22,146 nt of DNA, from assembly GCA_015478945.1 (NCBI GenBank), contig JABUQX010039060.1, positions 1-22,146 of the forward strand, given 5' to 3'. The translations under genes were made by a program, and so were the position numbers. Below are positions 1 through 9,645 of the stretch, piece after piece; the first letter of the stretch is position 1; each line of letters starts with the position of its first letter. Origin of the DNA: Trachelipus rathkii (taxonomy: Eukaryota; Arthropoda; Malacostraca; Isopoda; Trachelipodidae). The notes under the pieces are model-generated. The model did no database searches and had not been told where the DNA came from. It saw only the letters and a list, made by a program, of their open reading frames with translations.

Positions 1-364
1 TTAAAATTATGTCTCTTCATCTCTTCTTCTTTATTCTCTTCTCTTCTTTCTCTCTTCTTTCTTCTCTTTCTCTTTCTCTTCTTCTCATAGTCAGCTCTTT
101 CCACTCATTTATCTATTTTCAATACATCTCTTTTTTCTTCTCTTTTCTCTCTCTTTTCCGCTTCCTTTTTCTCTTCTCTTCTCCTGCTCTTCTTCTCTTT
201 CTCTTTCTTATTTTCATTTTCTTTTTTTTCCTTTTTTATTTTTATTTCTTTTCTTCATTTTCATTTGTTTGTTTGTTTCTTTCTTTCTTTTTTTTTCCTG
301 TCAATTTTCTCGTCGTCTCTCTTTTCTCGTTCGTCCTTTCTTCCTTTTCCTTTCCTCTCTTTCT
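1..364. repeat. Pyrimidine-rich (CT/TTC) low-complexity tract
   Basis: The + strand is almost entirely C and T, built from irregular CTT, TCT and CTTT runs with few purines. No gene is supported; the long open frame here is an artefact of low complexity (Phe, Leu and Ser only). The tract abuts the truncated 3' LTR at about 365, where LTR homology stops abruptly. It could be host sequence exposed by a deletion, or an assembly joint. Confidence 0.85.
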
Positions 365-901
365 TCAACGCTATAGTAAAACCCCCAAACCTTTAAATCT
401 AAAAAAATTAACCATAAAATATATAGCCTTAATACTTATAAACTATATAATGCGTCAAACAGTTCTCCAATAGTACTCCTTCTTAATTCTCCTACACAAT
501 TCTCAATTCCAGTAATAATCCTTCTTACTTCTCCAACCAGTTCTCCAATACTAATCTTTCCTTTCCTCCTTTGACAAGTCAACACAATCTTAATCTTATC
601 TTCGTTCCAGAAATTGTCTTGCAAGCAATTTAGTCAATCTCTCTCCTTCTACTCTCTTTTCAGATTTCCTTTACCTATTTCACTCTATAACCAAGCTTCT
701 CTATTTTAATCTTTCCTCTTCAGTCCTTAAATCAATCAATCAATCTTCTTATTATCTGTTATTCTGCTGTGATTGCCGAATAAGCTCACCAAAAAAACTG
801 CGGAATAGATAAAAAACCGCATCATAGCAATATAGTACATATGTTTATTTAATAGATATTACATTTTTGAGTAAACACCAGCAACACAATTACTACTAAA
901 G

Positions 902-1020
<119 letters not shown>

Positions 1021-1483
1021 TATTTAAGATTTTGTAACAATTATTCAAGATTTTGCAACAAATGAATAAATTAATGACTATATTTAATAATGAATTAAAA
1101 TATAAATGAATTTCATGAAATTAAAAAATATAATAAAAAAATATAACCCCACCACAGCAAGGTGCTTACCTGGGTGGTTGACCCAGTTTTTTTCTCTTTT
1201 CTCTAAAAGCCGACGAATCCCACACAGCAACACACCAATTCACAAATTCAGACTAAAAGATAAAAAACAACTTTTTATAACCAAGTCCAGCATTTCATAA
1301 AAAAAAAATCATCAACAATAACCAATAACATGTCACCACGACGCTCAACAGAATAAAGAATCAGCTGATAATGGAAAACCACGACTTCGACAAAGAAACA
1401 ACTTCTCGGGATACAGAAACAGCTACTCAGGAAACCAGATTCAGACTGAAAAAAAAACATTAACCCTTTCAAACAATCATAAA

Positions 1484-1566
1484 AATAATAATAATAATAA
1501 ATAATAATAATGAAAAAATAACAATAATAATAAATAATAAATAATATAACTAATAATAATAATAGA
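1484..1566. repeat. Second (AAT)n-like tract inside 3' LTR
   Basis: Imperfect AAT/AATA repeats interrupted by GAAAAAATAAC. The matching tract lies at about 14233-14323 in the 5' LTR and shares the same interruption. Confidence 0.85.
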
Positions 1567-1982
1567 TAACAAAATAAAACAAAACTTATTTTTTCACGCA
1601 AAATCGTAGAAAAAGTTAAACCGTCTTCTATTTTTCACACTTGGGGGAAAAAATTCAACTGTACGAAAAAGTCTCTATTGTCCCCCTTTTATTTAACCAA
1701 AGTAAATACTTTTTAACTGGAAATATATGAATATAATAAATAAACATATAAAAAAATCACTCATAATAAAAAGAACACTTATAAAAAAACTGTAACTCTG
1801 AAAATCCCAAGTATTCCTTGTTGGTGGACGTTCTAGAAGCAAACCCTAAAAAAAATAATAAAACTGGTAAATTGTGAGACAAAAAAACAAAAAAACAAAC
1901 AAAGCTAAATTACTACATCTCTCCCACCTAAGTTTGTCTCACAATTTGAACGCCACCAACTTCATTCACTCGCTCTTACATT

Positions 1983-2440
1983 CTATAATCCTTTCTTCAT
2001 AATCCAATCATACTCTTCCACTCTGCCTCTACTCCTAGTACAAGGTCTTCTTGTACCTTCTACCTGGTCCCTATTACCATTCTCATTCCCATCAACAATC
2101 ATATCTTCAACTTCTACTATTTCATTTACACCTTCCAATCGAAGTAACTTCTCTGACATATTCGCAATTTCTTTATCAATCTCTCTTACTCGTGCATTCC
2201 CCTTTATTTCATTTACCACTTCATCCAATTCCACACAAAATTTTCTGGCATCTTCCACTCTCATATTCACACTCCTATCCCTAACATCTCTTAATCCTGC
2301 TAACCCACTTTCACTCTCATCCAACGGAAACTTACATAACGTATAGGTCTGATTGAAACTCTGCACACCATTTCCACTATCCCACCAAAACCCTGAAAAA
2401 TAATTATCACTCTCATCATTCTCATCAAATAATCCTTTTA
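1983..2440 (-). CDS. Pol C-terminal tail after integrase
   Basis: This minus-strand frame continues the integrase reading frame past about 2438 after a frameshift, and stops at 1983, 40 bases before the LTR. It is acidic and basic, with heptad-like stretches such as EIDKEIANMSEKLLRLEG that suggest a short coiled coil, followed by an Arg-rich segment with RRPCTRSRGR. No chromodomain is recognised: the aromatic cage pattern is absent. A tail beyond the GPY/F motif is common in Gypsy integrases and can steer target choice, but no function can be read from this one. No clean polypurine tract is visible between 1944 and 1982. Confidence 0.6.
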
Positions 2441-3860
2441 CTCTATCAGTCTTAATAACTTTACTTTTCTCTTACATTTTTTCATCCTGCGTTTTTCTAT
2501 TAAAACCAACTCTTTACCTTGTAACCACAAATCATTCACTCCTTCCACATTCTCATTCATTTCAGTGTCATTCATCCAAAACTTATACACTGGGTGAGCC
2601 TTCAAATATCCAGGCGGCTCCCTCCAGGGCCTCAACTGCATCTGATGCGCTCTAAATTCACTCACTCTACCATCTGTGTCATTCTCAAGCACATAACTAA
2701 CTCCATTCGACATCACTCTTTTCACGACAAAAGGCCCTTCAAACTTTTCTCTCATCTTACTCACATTCAAACGGCCCTTTTCAATCACCTCTTTCAAAAC
2801 TTGCAAACTTTAGACTCCCTTTTCTCCAAACATCCCTATCACTTTCAGGCAACCCCAACCTAGGTTTAACAAACTTCTCAAAATTCATCACATACATACA
2901 TGGAGACATACCAGTAGCCCTATGCACAGTCATATTATATGCCCATAACACTTTTCCTATCCAACTATCCCATTCATTCTCTCGCTCACTCATCATTCGT
3001 AACATCTCACTCAACGTTCGTACAGTTCTTTCAGCCAAACCATTCGAACTAGGCATATACGGAGTAGTCCGCTCAATCCCCCAATCACTCAACATCTGCT
3101 CAAATGCCTGTCCCACAAACTCCGGTCCATTATCACTCAACATTCGTTTCGGTTTACATAAACACATAGGCAACAAAACTTCTCTCACTACCTTAGCTAC
3201 ATTCGCACTAGTCTTATTCTTCACAGGCACTGCATACGCAAACTTACTCTTATGATCTACCATCACAACCATACCTAAATACTCATACGCAGTCACTGGC
3301 AAAGAAACAATCGATCACCACTAACTCAAAAGGTTCACTCACATCCATTCTCAACACAGGAGGTTTTACATACATTCTCTGAAACTTTCCTTTCTGACAC
3401 TCTTCACAAGTAGTTGCCACATCCTTCACTATCTTTCGCAACCAAGGGTTAAATACTCTCTCTTTCATACATTTCCACAATTTAAACTTTCCCATGTGTC
3501 CATATCTACGATGAATCACTAAAGCCATCCCTACTGCCCCAACCACAGAAAACACCGGTACATACAAATCTTCCTCTCGTACTTTCCTAATGTAATACAC
3601 CACATTCTCACACACAACAAACTTTTTCGCAAACTCTTTAAAATCGTCTATCAACTGATCCCACATACACACCTTCTTACCTGCAACAATACATTTTCTC
3701 AACTCACATACCATAGGACATTCTTCTTGCATCACTTCGATATCTCTCATACTCAACAATTCTTCATCACCCACACCAACTGTTACCATTCCTACGAAAT
3801 TAGTCATGCATACATCCCCCTTCTGCATTCTAACTATTCACGACTTCCCTTCAGCAATCT
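2438..3860 (-). CDS. pol: Integrase (HHCC zinc finger, DDE core, GPF module), frameshifted
   Basis: Integrase inserts element cDNA into host DNA. The N-terminal zinc finger is H-x4-H-x29-C-x2-C, with HRRYGH near 3513-3496 and CEEC near 3408-3397. The first catalytic Asp is in VVID near 3310. The second is in LSDNGPEF (3134) and the Glu in NGLAER (about 3032-3030). A GPF motif (GPY/F module) lies at 2737-2729. The frame is broken near 3290-3300, where one extra T lies in a TTTCTTT run, and again near 2781-2806, but the protein is otherwise continuous. D-to-E spacing is 33 residues rather than the usual 35. It lies directly downstream of PR2, in the order expected of Ty3/Gypsy apart from the inserted domains. 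Confidence 0.92.
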
Positions 3861-4200
3861 TTCATTTCCTACGTCTACTGACAACTCATTTATTCTTAAA
3901 AATTCTATCCCAAACAAAAAACAATACAGCATTCGTTCTTCATCAAGCACAACAAACTATGTCCAACTCTCTCTAACATACCTATCTCTACTTTTGTAAC
4001 AAAACCTCTTCCCGAAGCTACGATTTCTCCTGCGCCCAAGTCCCCTTTATTTTTACATGTTATTCCTCCTAGGTATTCTGCGCACGTCATTTGCTCAAGG
4101 CTCTCATTACCACTTGACGCATTCACCAAAGAAATCTGAGACCCAGTGTCAATCAACCCACAATATACCTTATCATCTACCTGCACTTTCACCGCCATTC
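3860..4200 (-). CDS. Second retropepsin-like aspartic protease domain (PR2)
   Basis: The frame holds hydrophobic beta-like strands, then GLIDTGSQISLVN with the catalytic-type DTG at 4150-4142. About 75 residues later comes a G-I-E-F-L motif near 3905-3890, the position of the ILGxDFL signature of retropepsins. A one-base slip in a T run at about 3905-3920 separates the two halves. Retropepsins cleave Gag-Pol and normally occur once, between Gag and RT. Here one sits between the OTU-like domain and integrase, in addition to PR1 upstream of RT. Both the active-site motif and the C-terminal motif are present, so this is not a chance DTG. Whether it is active cannot be told. Confidence 0.75.
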
Positions 4201-4339
4201 TACCACTCATCCCATGTTCACAATACACTACCTCTTCAATCTCACCAGGACAAATCATTTTAACATCTTCCTCATCCTCAACTACACAATCTTCTACTCC
4301 CTTCTCCAAGACATACTTCCTATCATAACTCTTTTTCTC

Positions 4340-4737
4340 TGTTACCCAATTATAATGTACCCCACTCAAACACTGTAAATGCAGCTCACCTACACTGTTC
4401 CTGTCGATCCCCTCACTCCTATAAATTACCGGTCGTTCCCCGCCATAATGCACACACACACAACTACTTTAAACAATTTACTCACAACAACTAACACCTC
4501 TTGCAACGGAATCACACCTCCATTACACATACTCTTTAACTCTCTTACATACTGTCGCACCTTCTTAACTCCTATCTGCTCAGGTTTCTTACACACCTCA
4601 GTCATAACTTCCCTCCGCAATTCTTCTATACTCAAAGGCACTCTCAAAACCAACCCATCCTTGGCTAGATCCTGTAAACCATACAACACATTCTCGAACA
4701 TAGAATCACCTCCACCTCTACTTTCTTTCCCTTTCAT
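4340..4737 (-). CDS. OTU-like (ovarian tumour family) cysteine protease-type domain
   Basis: It begins with ATG at 4737. GGGDSMFENVLYGL (about 4716-4675) lines up with the OTU nucleophile motif DG(N/D)C(L/M)F; the Cys position is Ser (codon 4704-4702). A helical region follows, with LRREVMTEV and then GGVIPLQEVLVVVSKLFKV, like the OTU segment G-x-IEL-x-ALA. The domain ends with L-H-L-Q...GVHYNWV, matching the OTU catalytic His signature HYN (His at 4357-4355). The length is about 115 residues from nucleophile to His, typical of OTU. The frame slips by one TG unit in a (TG)n run near 4450. OTU proteins are mostly deubiquitinases, and OTU domains are known in some LTR elements. With Ser for Cys it may be inactive, or the base may be a mutation or an error. 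Confidence 0.65.
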
Positions 4738-4740
4738 TTA
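4735..4740 (-). promoter_or_regulatory. In-frame stop-start TAA-ATG between RNase H and OTU-like domain
   Basis: On the minus strand TAA (4740-4738) is followed immediately by ATG (4737-4735) in the same frame. The upstream ORF ends after RNase H and the downstream one begins 11 residues before the OTU motif. It could mark a separate ORF, a readthrough site, or a chance nonsense change. Confidence 0.5.
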
Positions 4741-5210
4741 TCCCTTAGGCAAATACTCAGGATCTATCACCAACGTTTCATTCAAATTTTCACTCCCTGG
4801 CATTCTCGAAATCAAATCTGCAATCTCATTGCTTTCACCTGGCACATACTCAACCACATAATCGAAATCACTTAAATCTTCCAAAGTTCTCGCAAGCCTA
4901 CTATCAACTGTCCTCATTCGCTGCAAATAAACTAAGGGTTGATGGTCCGTTCGCACTACAAACTTAATCCCATACAAAAACGGACGCAACGATTTGAGAC
5001 AAAACCTCAAAGCAGCCAACTCTCTTTCAATCGTAGAATACCTTTCGCCTCTCATTGATTAAACGCTTTCGAAACATAAGCAATCACTCGTTTCCCTTCA
5101 ATTCGTCAATCAGCCGTGCTCTTGCATCAAACACCCCCCATAACCATACCACTTGCATCCGTATCACTTCAGTGGTTTAGCATCCTCAACTGTATCATGG
5201 GTAATGCTAA
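4738..5210 (-). CDS. pol: RNase H domain of Pol
   Basis: RNase H degrades the RNA strand during reverse transcription. The first catalytic Asp is in TDASGMVMGGV near 5170, the Glu in STIERELAALRF near 5030, and the third Asp in RTDHQPLVYLQ near 4935. The segment VEYVPGESNEIADLISRMP near 4850-4795 is the usual end of the Ty3/Gypsy RNase H, where N-x-x-AD holds the last catalytic Asp. The frame is broken near 5055-5080, where Met-Arg-Gly-Glu-Arg-Tyr-Ser picks up again. The domain follows RT directly and ends at a TAA that abuts the OTU-like ORF. Confidence 0.92.
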
Positions 5211-5212
5211 TT

Positions 5213-6130
5213 CTACCATGCTTTCGCAACTTCCGCTTTCAACTCCACAAACGCTTCATTCATTCTGTCATTCCATTTCACAATCGTACTCTTCTTTTTA
5301 ACAGTCCATTCAGTCAAAGGTTTCATTACACCAGAACAATCTTTCATAAGCTTCCTTCCAAACTCTACCAAACCTAAAAATCCCCTCAGTTCTCTAACAT
5401 TCCTAGGTCTAGGAAAATTCCTAACTTTTTCAACAAATTTTTCCGCTTTCTTCAACCCAGTCGCACTAACCTTGTGTCCGAAATTCAACCTCACTCGCAA
5501 ACCATTCACATTTTTCCACTTTCACTTTTATGCCTACATTCTCCAGCTTTTTCAACACATCATTCACTAACTTCAAATGCTCAGGGAAAGTCTCAGTCAT
5601 CACTAATATATCATCTATAAACACCATCAAATTCTTACTAGCACGCTCTCTCATAACTCACATTCATCGCCCTCTGAAAAGCTGCTGAGCATTGGCCAAC
5701 CCAAAGCTCAAGTTCCTAAACTGATAATTGCGCTTAAGCAGTCGAAAAGCAGTCACACCTACTATTCTCTTCCACTGGCATCTGATAATATCCACGCACC
5801 AACCCATTTTCGTAAAGACTTTCATCCCATACATACTTTACACACATTCTGAGCGACTGGCAACGGGAAACTATCTTTCACGGTCTTTTCATTCATCTTA
5901 CGATAATCAATACACAACCTCAAACGTCCAGCAGGTTTTCGCACAGGCACAATCGGACTATTCCAAGGACTCACACTCTCTTCCAACACACATTCGCTCT
6001 AAACTCTTCACACTGCTTCTTCAATCTCATCGCACTGCGGGGAGGAAAGTGAGAAGTCGCTGGTATATGGGGGTATCTTCCGATAACACAATACGGAATT
6101 CAGGCAACTGCGCCCTCCCAAAATCCTCAT
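5213..6130 (-). CDS. pol: Reverse transcriptase domain of Pol, multiply frameshifted
   Basis: RT copies element RNA into DNA. In order on the minus strand: the entry segment QLPEFRIVLSEDTPIYQR (about 6120-6065), SPWNSPIVPVRKPAGRLRLC and DYRKMNEKT (about 5975-5890), a G-Y-Y-Q-M-P strand (about 5790), the LSFGLANA-like segment near 5715-5690, the catalytic FIDD motif (5621-5610) and GFLGLVEFGRKLM (about 5390-5350). At least four frameshifts or stops break it, so no complete protein can be made from this copy as read. The catalytic box is FIDD, where Gypsy elements usually have YIDD or FLDD-type residues. This is the only RT in the window: copy A stops just where RT begins. Confidence 0.93.
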
Positions 6131-6470
6131 CGCTTTTGCTTAGCACTTTCCTCCTTTCCCACAACATTCGTACAATCTTTTGTCTTCTTGCTTCATTCAA
6201 ACCCTCAGGCAACAGTATCTTCTCAACCATCTCATCATACACCCAATCTTTCCTCTCAATATCACCAGCAAAAACACCACATTCTCTCTCTCTCAACCGC
6301 TCCCCAGTCATACTGCCCCCCACAATCAGAACCGAATACAAACTACCGACCACATCACCAACCCTTATTCCTCTCACTCTCTTCTTTTTCACATCAGGCA
6401 CCTTTTGCATACATACCCTAGGATTATTTAAATCTAATATACCATCAAATACATGTGCAACCCTTTTCAC
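6027..6470 (-). CDS. pol: PR-RT linker and RT start, copy B
   Basis: A 147-codon open frame spans the region between PR1 and RT and runs into the first RT residues, ending in a frameshift at about 6040. It matches copy A (9646-10058) almost residue for residue up to the shared breakpoint, with a few substitutions (for example AGD against TGD, and ARR against VRR). The segment is basic, with KKKRVRGIRVGD and the pattern VVGSLYSVLIVGGSM. I recognise no enzymatic fold in it. It probably acts as a spacer or N-terminal RT extension. Confidence 0.75.
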   Translation of the reverse strand: MKRVAHVFDGILDLNNPRVCMQKVPDVKKKRVRGIRVGDVVGSLYSVLIVGGSMTGERLRERECGVFAGDIERKDWVYDEMVEKILLPEGLNEARRQKIVRMLWERRKVLSKSDEDFGRAQLPEFRIVLSEDTPIYQRLLTFLPAVR

Positions 6471-6505
6471 TATACTTCACATCATAACCATCCATCAGAA
6501 ACATG

Positions 6506-7000
6506 CTATTCTGGTCGACATCCACACCTACATTCGCATTCCAACCTACCTTTACACTTACCACACCATCCGCTTTCAAAGATATCTTCCAGAGCAAACA
6601 CTTCCACACCTTTTATCAATTTCACCTTTACATCCCCTACCTTATTCACATACATCTGACATTTCCCATCCTTATTTACCTTTTTCTCTATCATCATACG
6701 ATCAGGATAAATAATCATCCCATTCAAACTTAAAAACTTATACCCTAACAACAGATAATCACTTTCATTTCTTACTATCAATTAACATAAGAACTGATTC
6801 TACACTTTTTTTCCAAGTACACCCTTCTCTCCTAAATTTTGCTAACGCCGGTATTACCATATTACTATTCCCCTTAATATTCCCTTTTCCAGACTCTGTC
6901 TGATCTTCCCGTATATTCATCCTATATATCGCCTTTTTAATACACTACACTGACATTACAACCCAGAATCAATTCAAAGCTCTCACTCCATTAATATCCT
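6506..7000 (-). pseudogene. PR1 retropepsin, copy B, degraded
   Basis: The 3' half is open (6781-6506) and contains LLGYKFLSLNG, the retropepsin C-terminal signature, then a Lys-rich strand and a Cys-rich GWCGKCKGRLECECRCG tail. The N-terminal half (about 6790-7000) matches copy A's active-site region at DNA level but is shifted and interrupted. Copy A (10280-10522) keeps the active-site part and loses the C-terminal part to a one-base slip. Copy B here does the reverse. Confidence 0.75.
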
Positions 7001-7002
7001 CC

Positions 7003-7746
7003 GCATAGTATAACCTTTAATAGTTCATTTGCACTCATCTACGGACCAGTGCCGAAAGTACTCGGCCGTCCTTAAATTTCCCTTTCCTTAGCAACATTTC
7101 TTATGTTCGCGGCTTCCTTGCTAAGGTGTCCACCTAACGGTGGGTATTTACCTACCTTTTGGCTCGGTTGTCCTCTGGTACCAGTTTTCCCTTACGCTGA
7201 TTACTCATTTTATCCGTCCTTACTTCATTTCATCTTAGGATTTTTCTATTACTACCTACAGCTGGAACCATTACCAACAATTTCATTAACTGGCATTACA
7301 CCTGGTTTTGCTTTGTACCACCAACAACTAATGATCTGGATTTTCGATTTTGGGCGTCTGGACTGCATGGTTGTTTCTCCTCAGATGACTTATTTCAGTT
7401 CGGTTTTTGCGATTTTGTTTGTTTGCGTCTGTGGTTGTTCGTTGGGTCCCACTGAGTAAGTCAGGGCTATTTTGCTAGAGGAGAGCTTCACATGTTTCCT
7501 CGAGGAATGGACTCAGTGTCACATTCCGCACACAGTCTCTTCTTGAGACATTCACTCTTAGGTGTGGTGGGTTTGGGGAGCTTGGCTGACAATCTCTTAC
7601 CCATGATCTTCCTCCAATCTCCTTACACATCCCGGCCCTTTGGAGGGTCTGTACAATTCATAGCCATATGGCCCTCTTGCCCACAACTAAAAACGTGCCA
7701 TTTGTCCATCTACATTCTGATATCAAATGTCCCATCTTACCACTAC
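7003..7746 (-). pseudogene. Gag nucleocapsid region, copy B, scrambled
   Basis: It corresponds to the five-knuckle nucleocapsid part of copy A (10560-11140), but only patches match. Those near 7640-7740 and 7250-7330 match well, while 7330-7500 hardly matches at all and is rich in G and T on the + strand. No zinc knuckle array can be read. It either decayed or carries heavy read error confined to this block, since both sides are well preserved. Confidence 0.7.
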
Positions 7747-8703
7747 CTAAAACCACTTCACATCGCATCCCCCTGCATTCTCTCTATTCCATGTCCTATT
7801 CATATTCTCTCTCACATTCCCTTGATTGTACCCAACATTCTCTCTCATGTTCGTATTACCAACTGGTGTTCTGCTTGCACTCATCGCTTTCGTACCTCCT
7901 GCATTCACCTGTCTTTCATTTTCACCCCCATAGAAATCTTCTAAGAATTTTACCATAACTTCATACGGATTGGCCCTAAGAGCATCCCTATAAGACTTAT
8001 ACTGTGGCACTGGTGAAGCCCTTTCATTCATTCCCCTACCACTGTATACATCATGCCTCTTATACTCCTCTTTATCTCTTTCATTCTTTTCAAACTCACG
8101 ATCTTCTACTATTTCTAACACATCCTTCCTTTGTAATCGTTCCCTACTCCACCTCATTTTCTCTTTACGCCTCGCATTTATAAACTCCGCCACTGGAGGA
8201 GGGATCGTCTCCAGGAATTTGTTCATCAACATTTTGTTTTCATTTATCCCCTCATCTCCAAACTTCACTCGAGCCAATGTTTCCAACCTATGCGCATAAT
8301 TATCCAATCTTTCATTCTTTCCTCTCCTAGCCTTATCAAAGTCATTCACACGTCTATACTTTACACCCCCTTTAATTCTTTCAACCTGTTCCAACATTCT
8401 TTCCTTTACTACTTCATTCTTCGGCTCACCCACACTCACGATAGCCTTATAAAAATCAAACATTCTCCCTTCCAAAAGCTCACCTAACTCTTTAACCCAA
8501 AACACCTTATTTTCATCAAATTTCTCCTTACAATAGCTCTCATACTCTCTAAAAAATTCACACACATCCTTAGTTCCATACACATTATATTTATTAATTT
8601 TCGGAATGTCCCTAATGAGGACACTCCGTGCAACTTGAACATCAACATCTCTTGAGTCTTCCGACGTAGTATCCTCATCATAATTCTCATTCACTTCCTC
8701 ATT
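7747..8703 (-). CDS. gag: Gag (matrix/capsid part), copy B, open frame
   Basis: A 315-codon uninterrupted minus-strand frame runs here. It starts inside Gag with acidic DEDTTSEDSRDVDVQVARS, continues through a helical, charged middle (KELGELLEGRMFDFYKAI; ETIPPPVAEFINARRKEK) and ends as the first knuckle should begin, where CDVKWF replaces the DVKCF of copy A. Gag forms the particle shell and packages element RNA. The N-terminal E/K-rich part present in copy A (12084-12588) is missing, so this is a truncated Gag without its own start. It is the better-preserved copy of the capsid part, because the same region of copy A (11440-11757) is full of indels. Confidence 0.85.
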   Translation of the reverse strand, partial: NEEVNENYDEDTTSEDSRDVDVQVARSVLIRDIPKINKYNVYGTKDVCEFFREYESYCKEKFDENKVFWVKELGELLEGRMFDFYKAIVSVGEPKNEVVKERMLEQVERIKGGVKYRRVNDFDKARRGKNERLDNYAHRLETLARVKFGDEGINENKMLMNKFLETIPPPVAEFINARRKEKMRWSRERLQRKDVLEIVEDREFEKNERDKEEYKRHDVYSGRGMNERASPVPQYKSYRDALRANPYEVMVKFLEDFYGGENERQVNAGGTKAMSASRTPVGNTNMRENVGYNQGNVRENMNRTWNRENAGGCDVKWF

Positions 8704-8730
8704 CTATTCTATTCTATTCTATTCTATTCT
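8701..8730. repeat. (ATTCT)6 pentanucleotide repeat at the duplication joint
   Basis: Six perfect ATTCT units start exactly where copy B stops matching copy A. They may have formed at the joint, or they may be the tandem-repeat tail of an inserted element read on the minus strand. Confidence 0.95.
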
Positions 8731-9645
8731 GGGACCATGTTTCTACATTTTTATGTTGGGTCATAACTTTTTCTATTTTGGGAAAACTATTTTATACTTG
8801 GTCAAGACTTTCTGGTAGTTATTTTTTGGACAAGAGTTTTTTTTGTTTTGGTTTTGGAACAATTTTCCATTTGAGATAAGTTTATCACAATTTTGGTCCT
8901 CAAAATTCCTGTTGGGATTTTGTTGTCTGTTGTATTTTTCTTTTCTTTCTTAGAATAAGTATTTTGCTTATTCATTGAATGACTAATTATTTCCACATTT
9001 TAGTCATTCCTCTTAGCTTTAAGTTGCCACTCTGTGAATGATCTTTATTTAGCCATTCCTTAGTGGACTTATCATCATCTTCATCCCATTTCACATTTTT
9101 TTTACATGAATGTTCTTTACATAGACTTTCATGTCTCATACCATGATCATCAATTAAATTGTACAAAAATCTATACTGTAAATGTTCTCACAAATGTTCA
9201 AAGTAATTGAATAAAACATTCTTTTAAGTGTGTTTAATTCATCCCTCATTGTTGTACTTTATTTTCCCCTCTATTATTCCACCCTCCTTAAAAACTTGCT
9301 ATCTTGGTGTGTTACCACATTATTACATTCCCCACACCTTCGAAACGCAACCCCTACACAGGAAGAAGGTTCCAGAGACACGTAACTCTGGGCCGAGGTA
9401 TCAAGAGCTTACATTCCAGACGACGATATCCGGCCACACTCCTGAAACTTCCTGGTACCTGGATTTCCTTTATAAATCTTTAAGGTACAATATTTTGTTT
9501 GGTTTGTTATTTTGTTATTATAGCAACTAAGTATACATAGATAGTTCGGTATTTTAATAAATAATTATTAACGACTTCAGAAACCAAATTACAATCGCGT
9601 GGGTGAACTTTTGCTTCACTCACCGTCACATAACAAAAATTGAAT
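8705..9645. other. Unrelated 941-base spacer between the two Gag-PR copies
   Basis: It shares nothing obvious with the LTRs, Gag or Pol. The left two thirds are T-rich on the + strand; the right third (about 9290-9480) is more GC-balanced. No coding frame beyond short chance ORFs is supported, and no tRNA, LTR ends or transposase motif is seen. The stretch 9340-9470 is the least AT-rich and the best probe for a database search. It is either host sequence caught in an assembly chimera or a fragment of another repeat. Confidence 0.7.

Larger units (their letters stand above)
6109..8704 (-). repeat. Duplicated mid-Gag/PR1/linker segment, copy B
   Basis: It aligns with 9646-12081 along its whole length and is co-oriented. 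Copy B flows directly into RT, so it is joined to the functional pol end. Its 5' side (minus strand) begins abruptly at 8704 inside Gag, beside (ATTCT)6. It is about 160 bases longer than copy A, mostly because of scrambled sequence at 7140-7640. Confidence 0.92.

Noticed and set aside
9..473. 154-codon + strand ORF
   Set aside because: Phe/Ser/Leu-only translation of a pyrimidine tract, running into the LTR; not a protein.
1275..1601. Minus-strand 108-codon ORF in the 3' LTR
   Set aside because: Tyr/Ile-rich translation of AAT repeats; not preserved in the other LTR.
1944..1982. Polypurine tract before the 3' LTR
   Set aside because: The minus strand here is mixed (GAATGAAGTTGGTGGCG) with several pyrimidines; too weak to call.
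1983..2440. Chromodomain or env after integrase
   Set aside because: No aromatic cage pattern, no signal peptide and no membrane segment; only a charged tail.
5728..6714. 328-codon + strand ORF, the longest in the window
   Set aside because: Antisense of the RT, linker and PR1 region, whose minus-strand motifs are unmistakable; the + frame is Ser/Thr/Pro/His-rich shadow.
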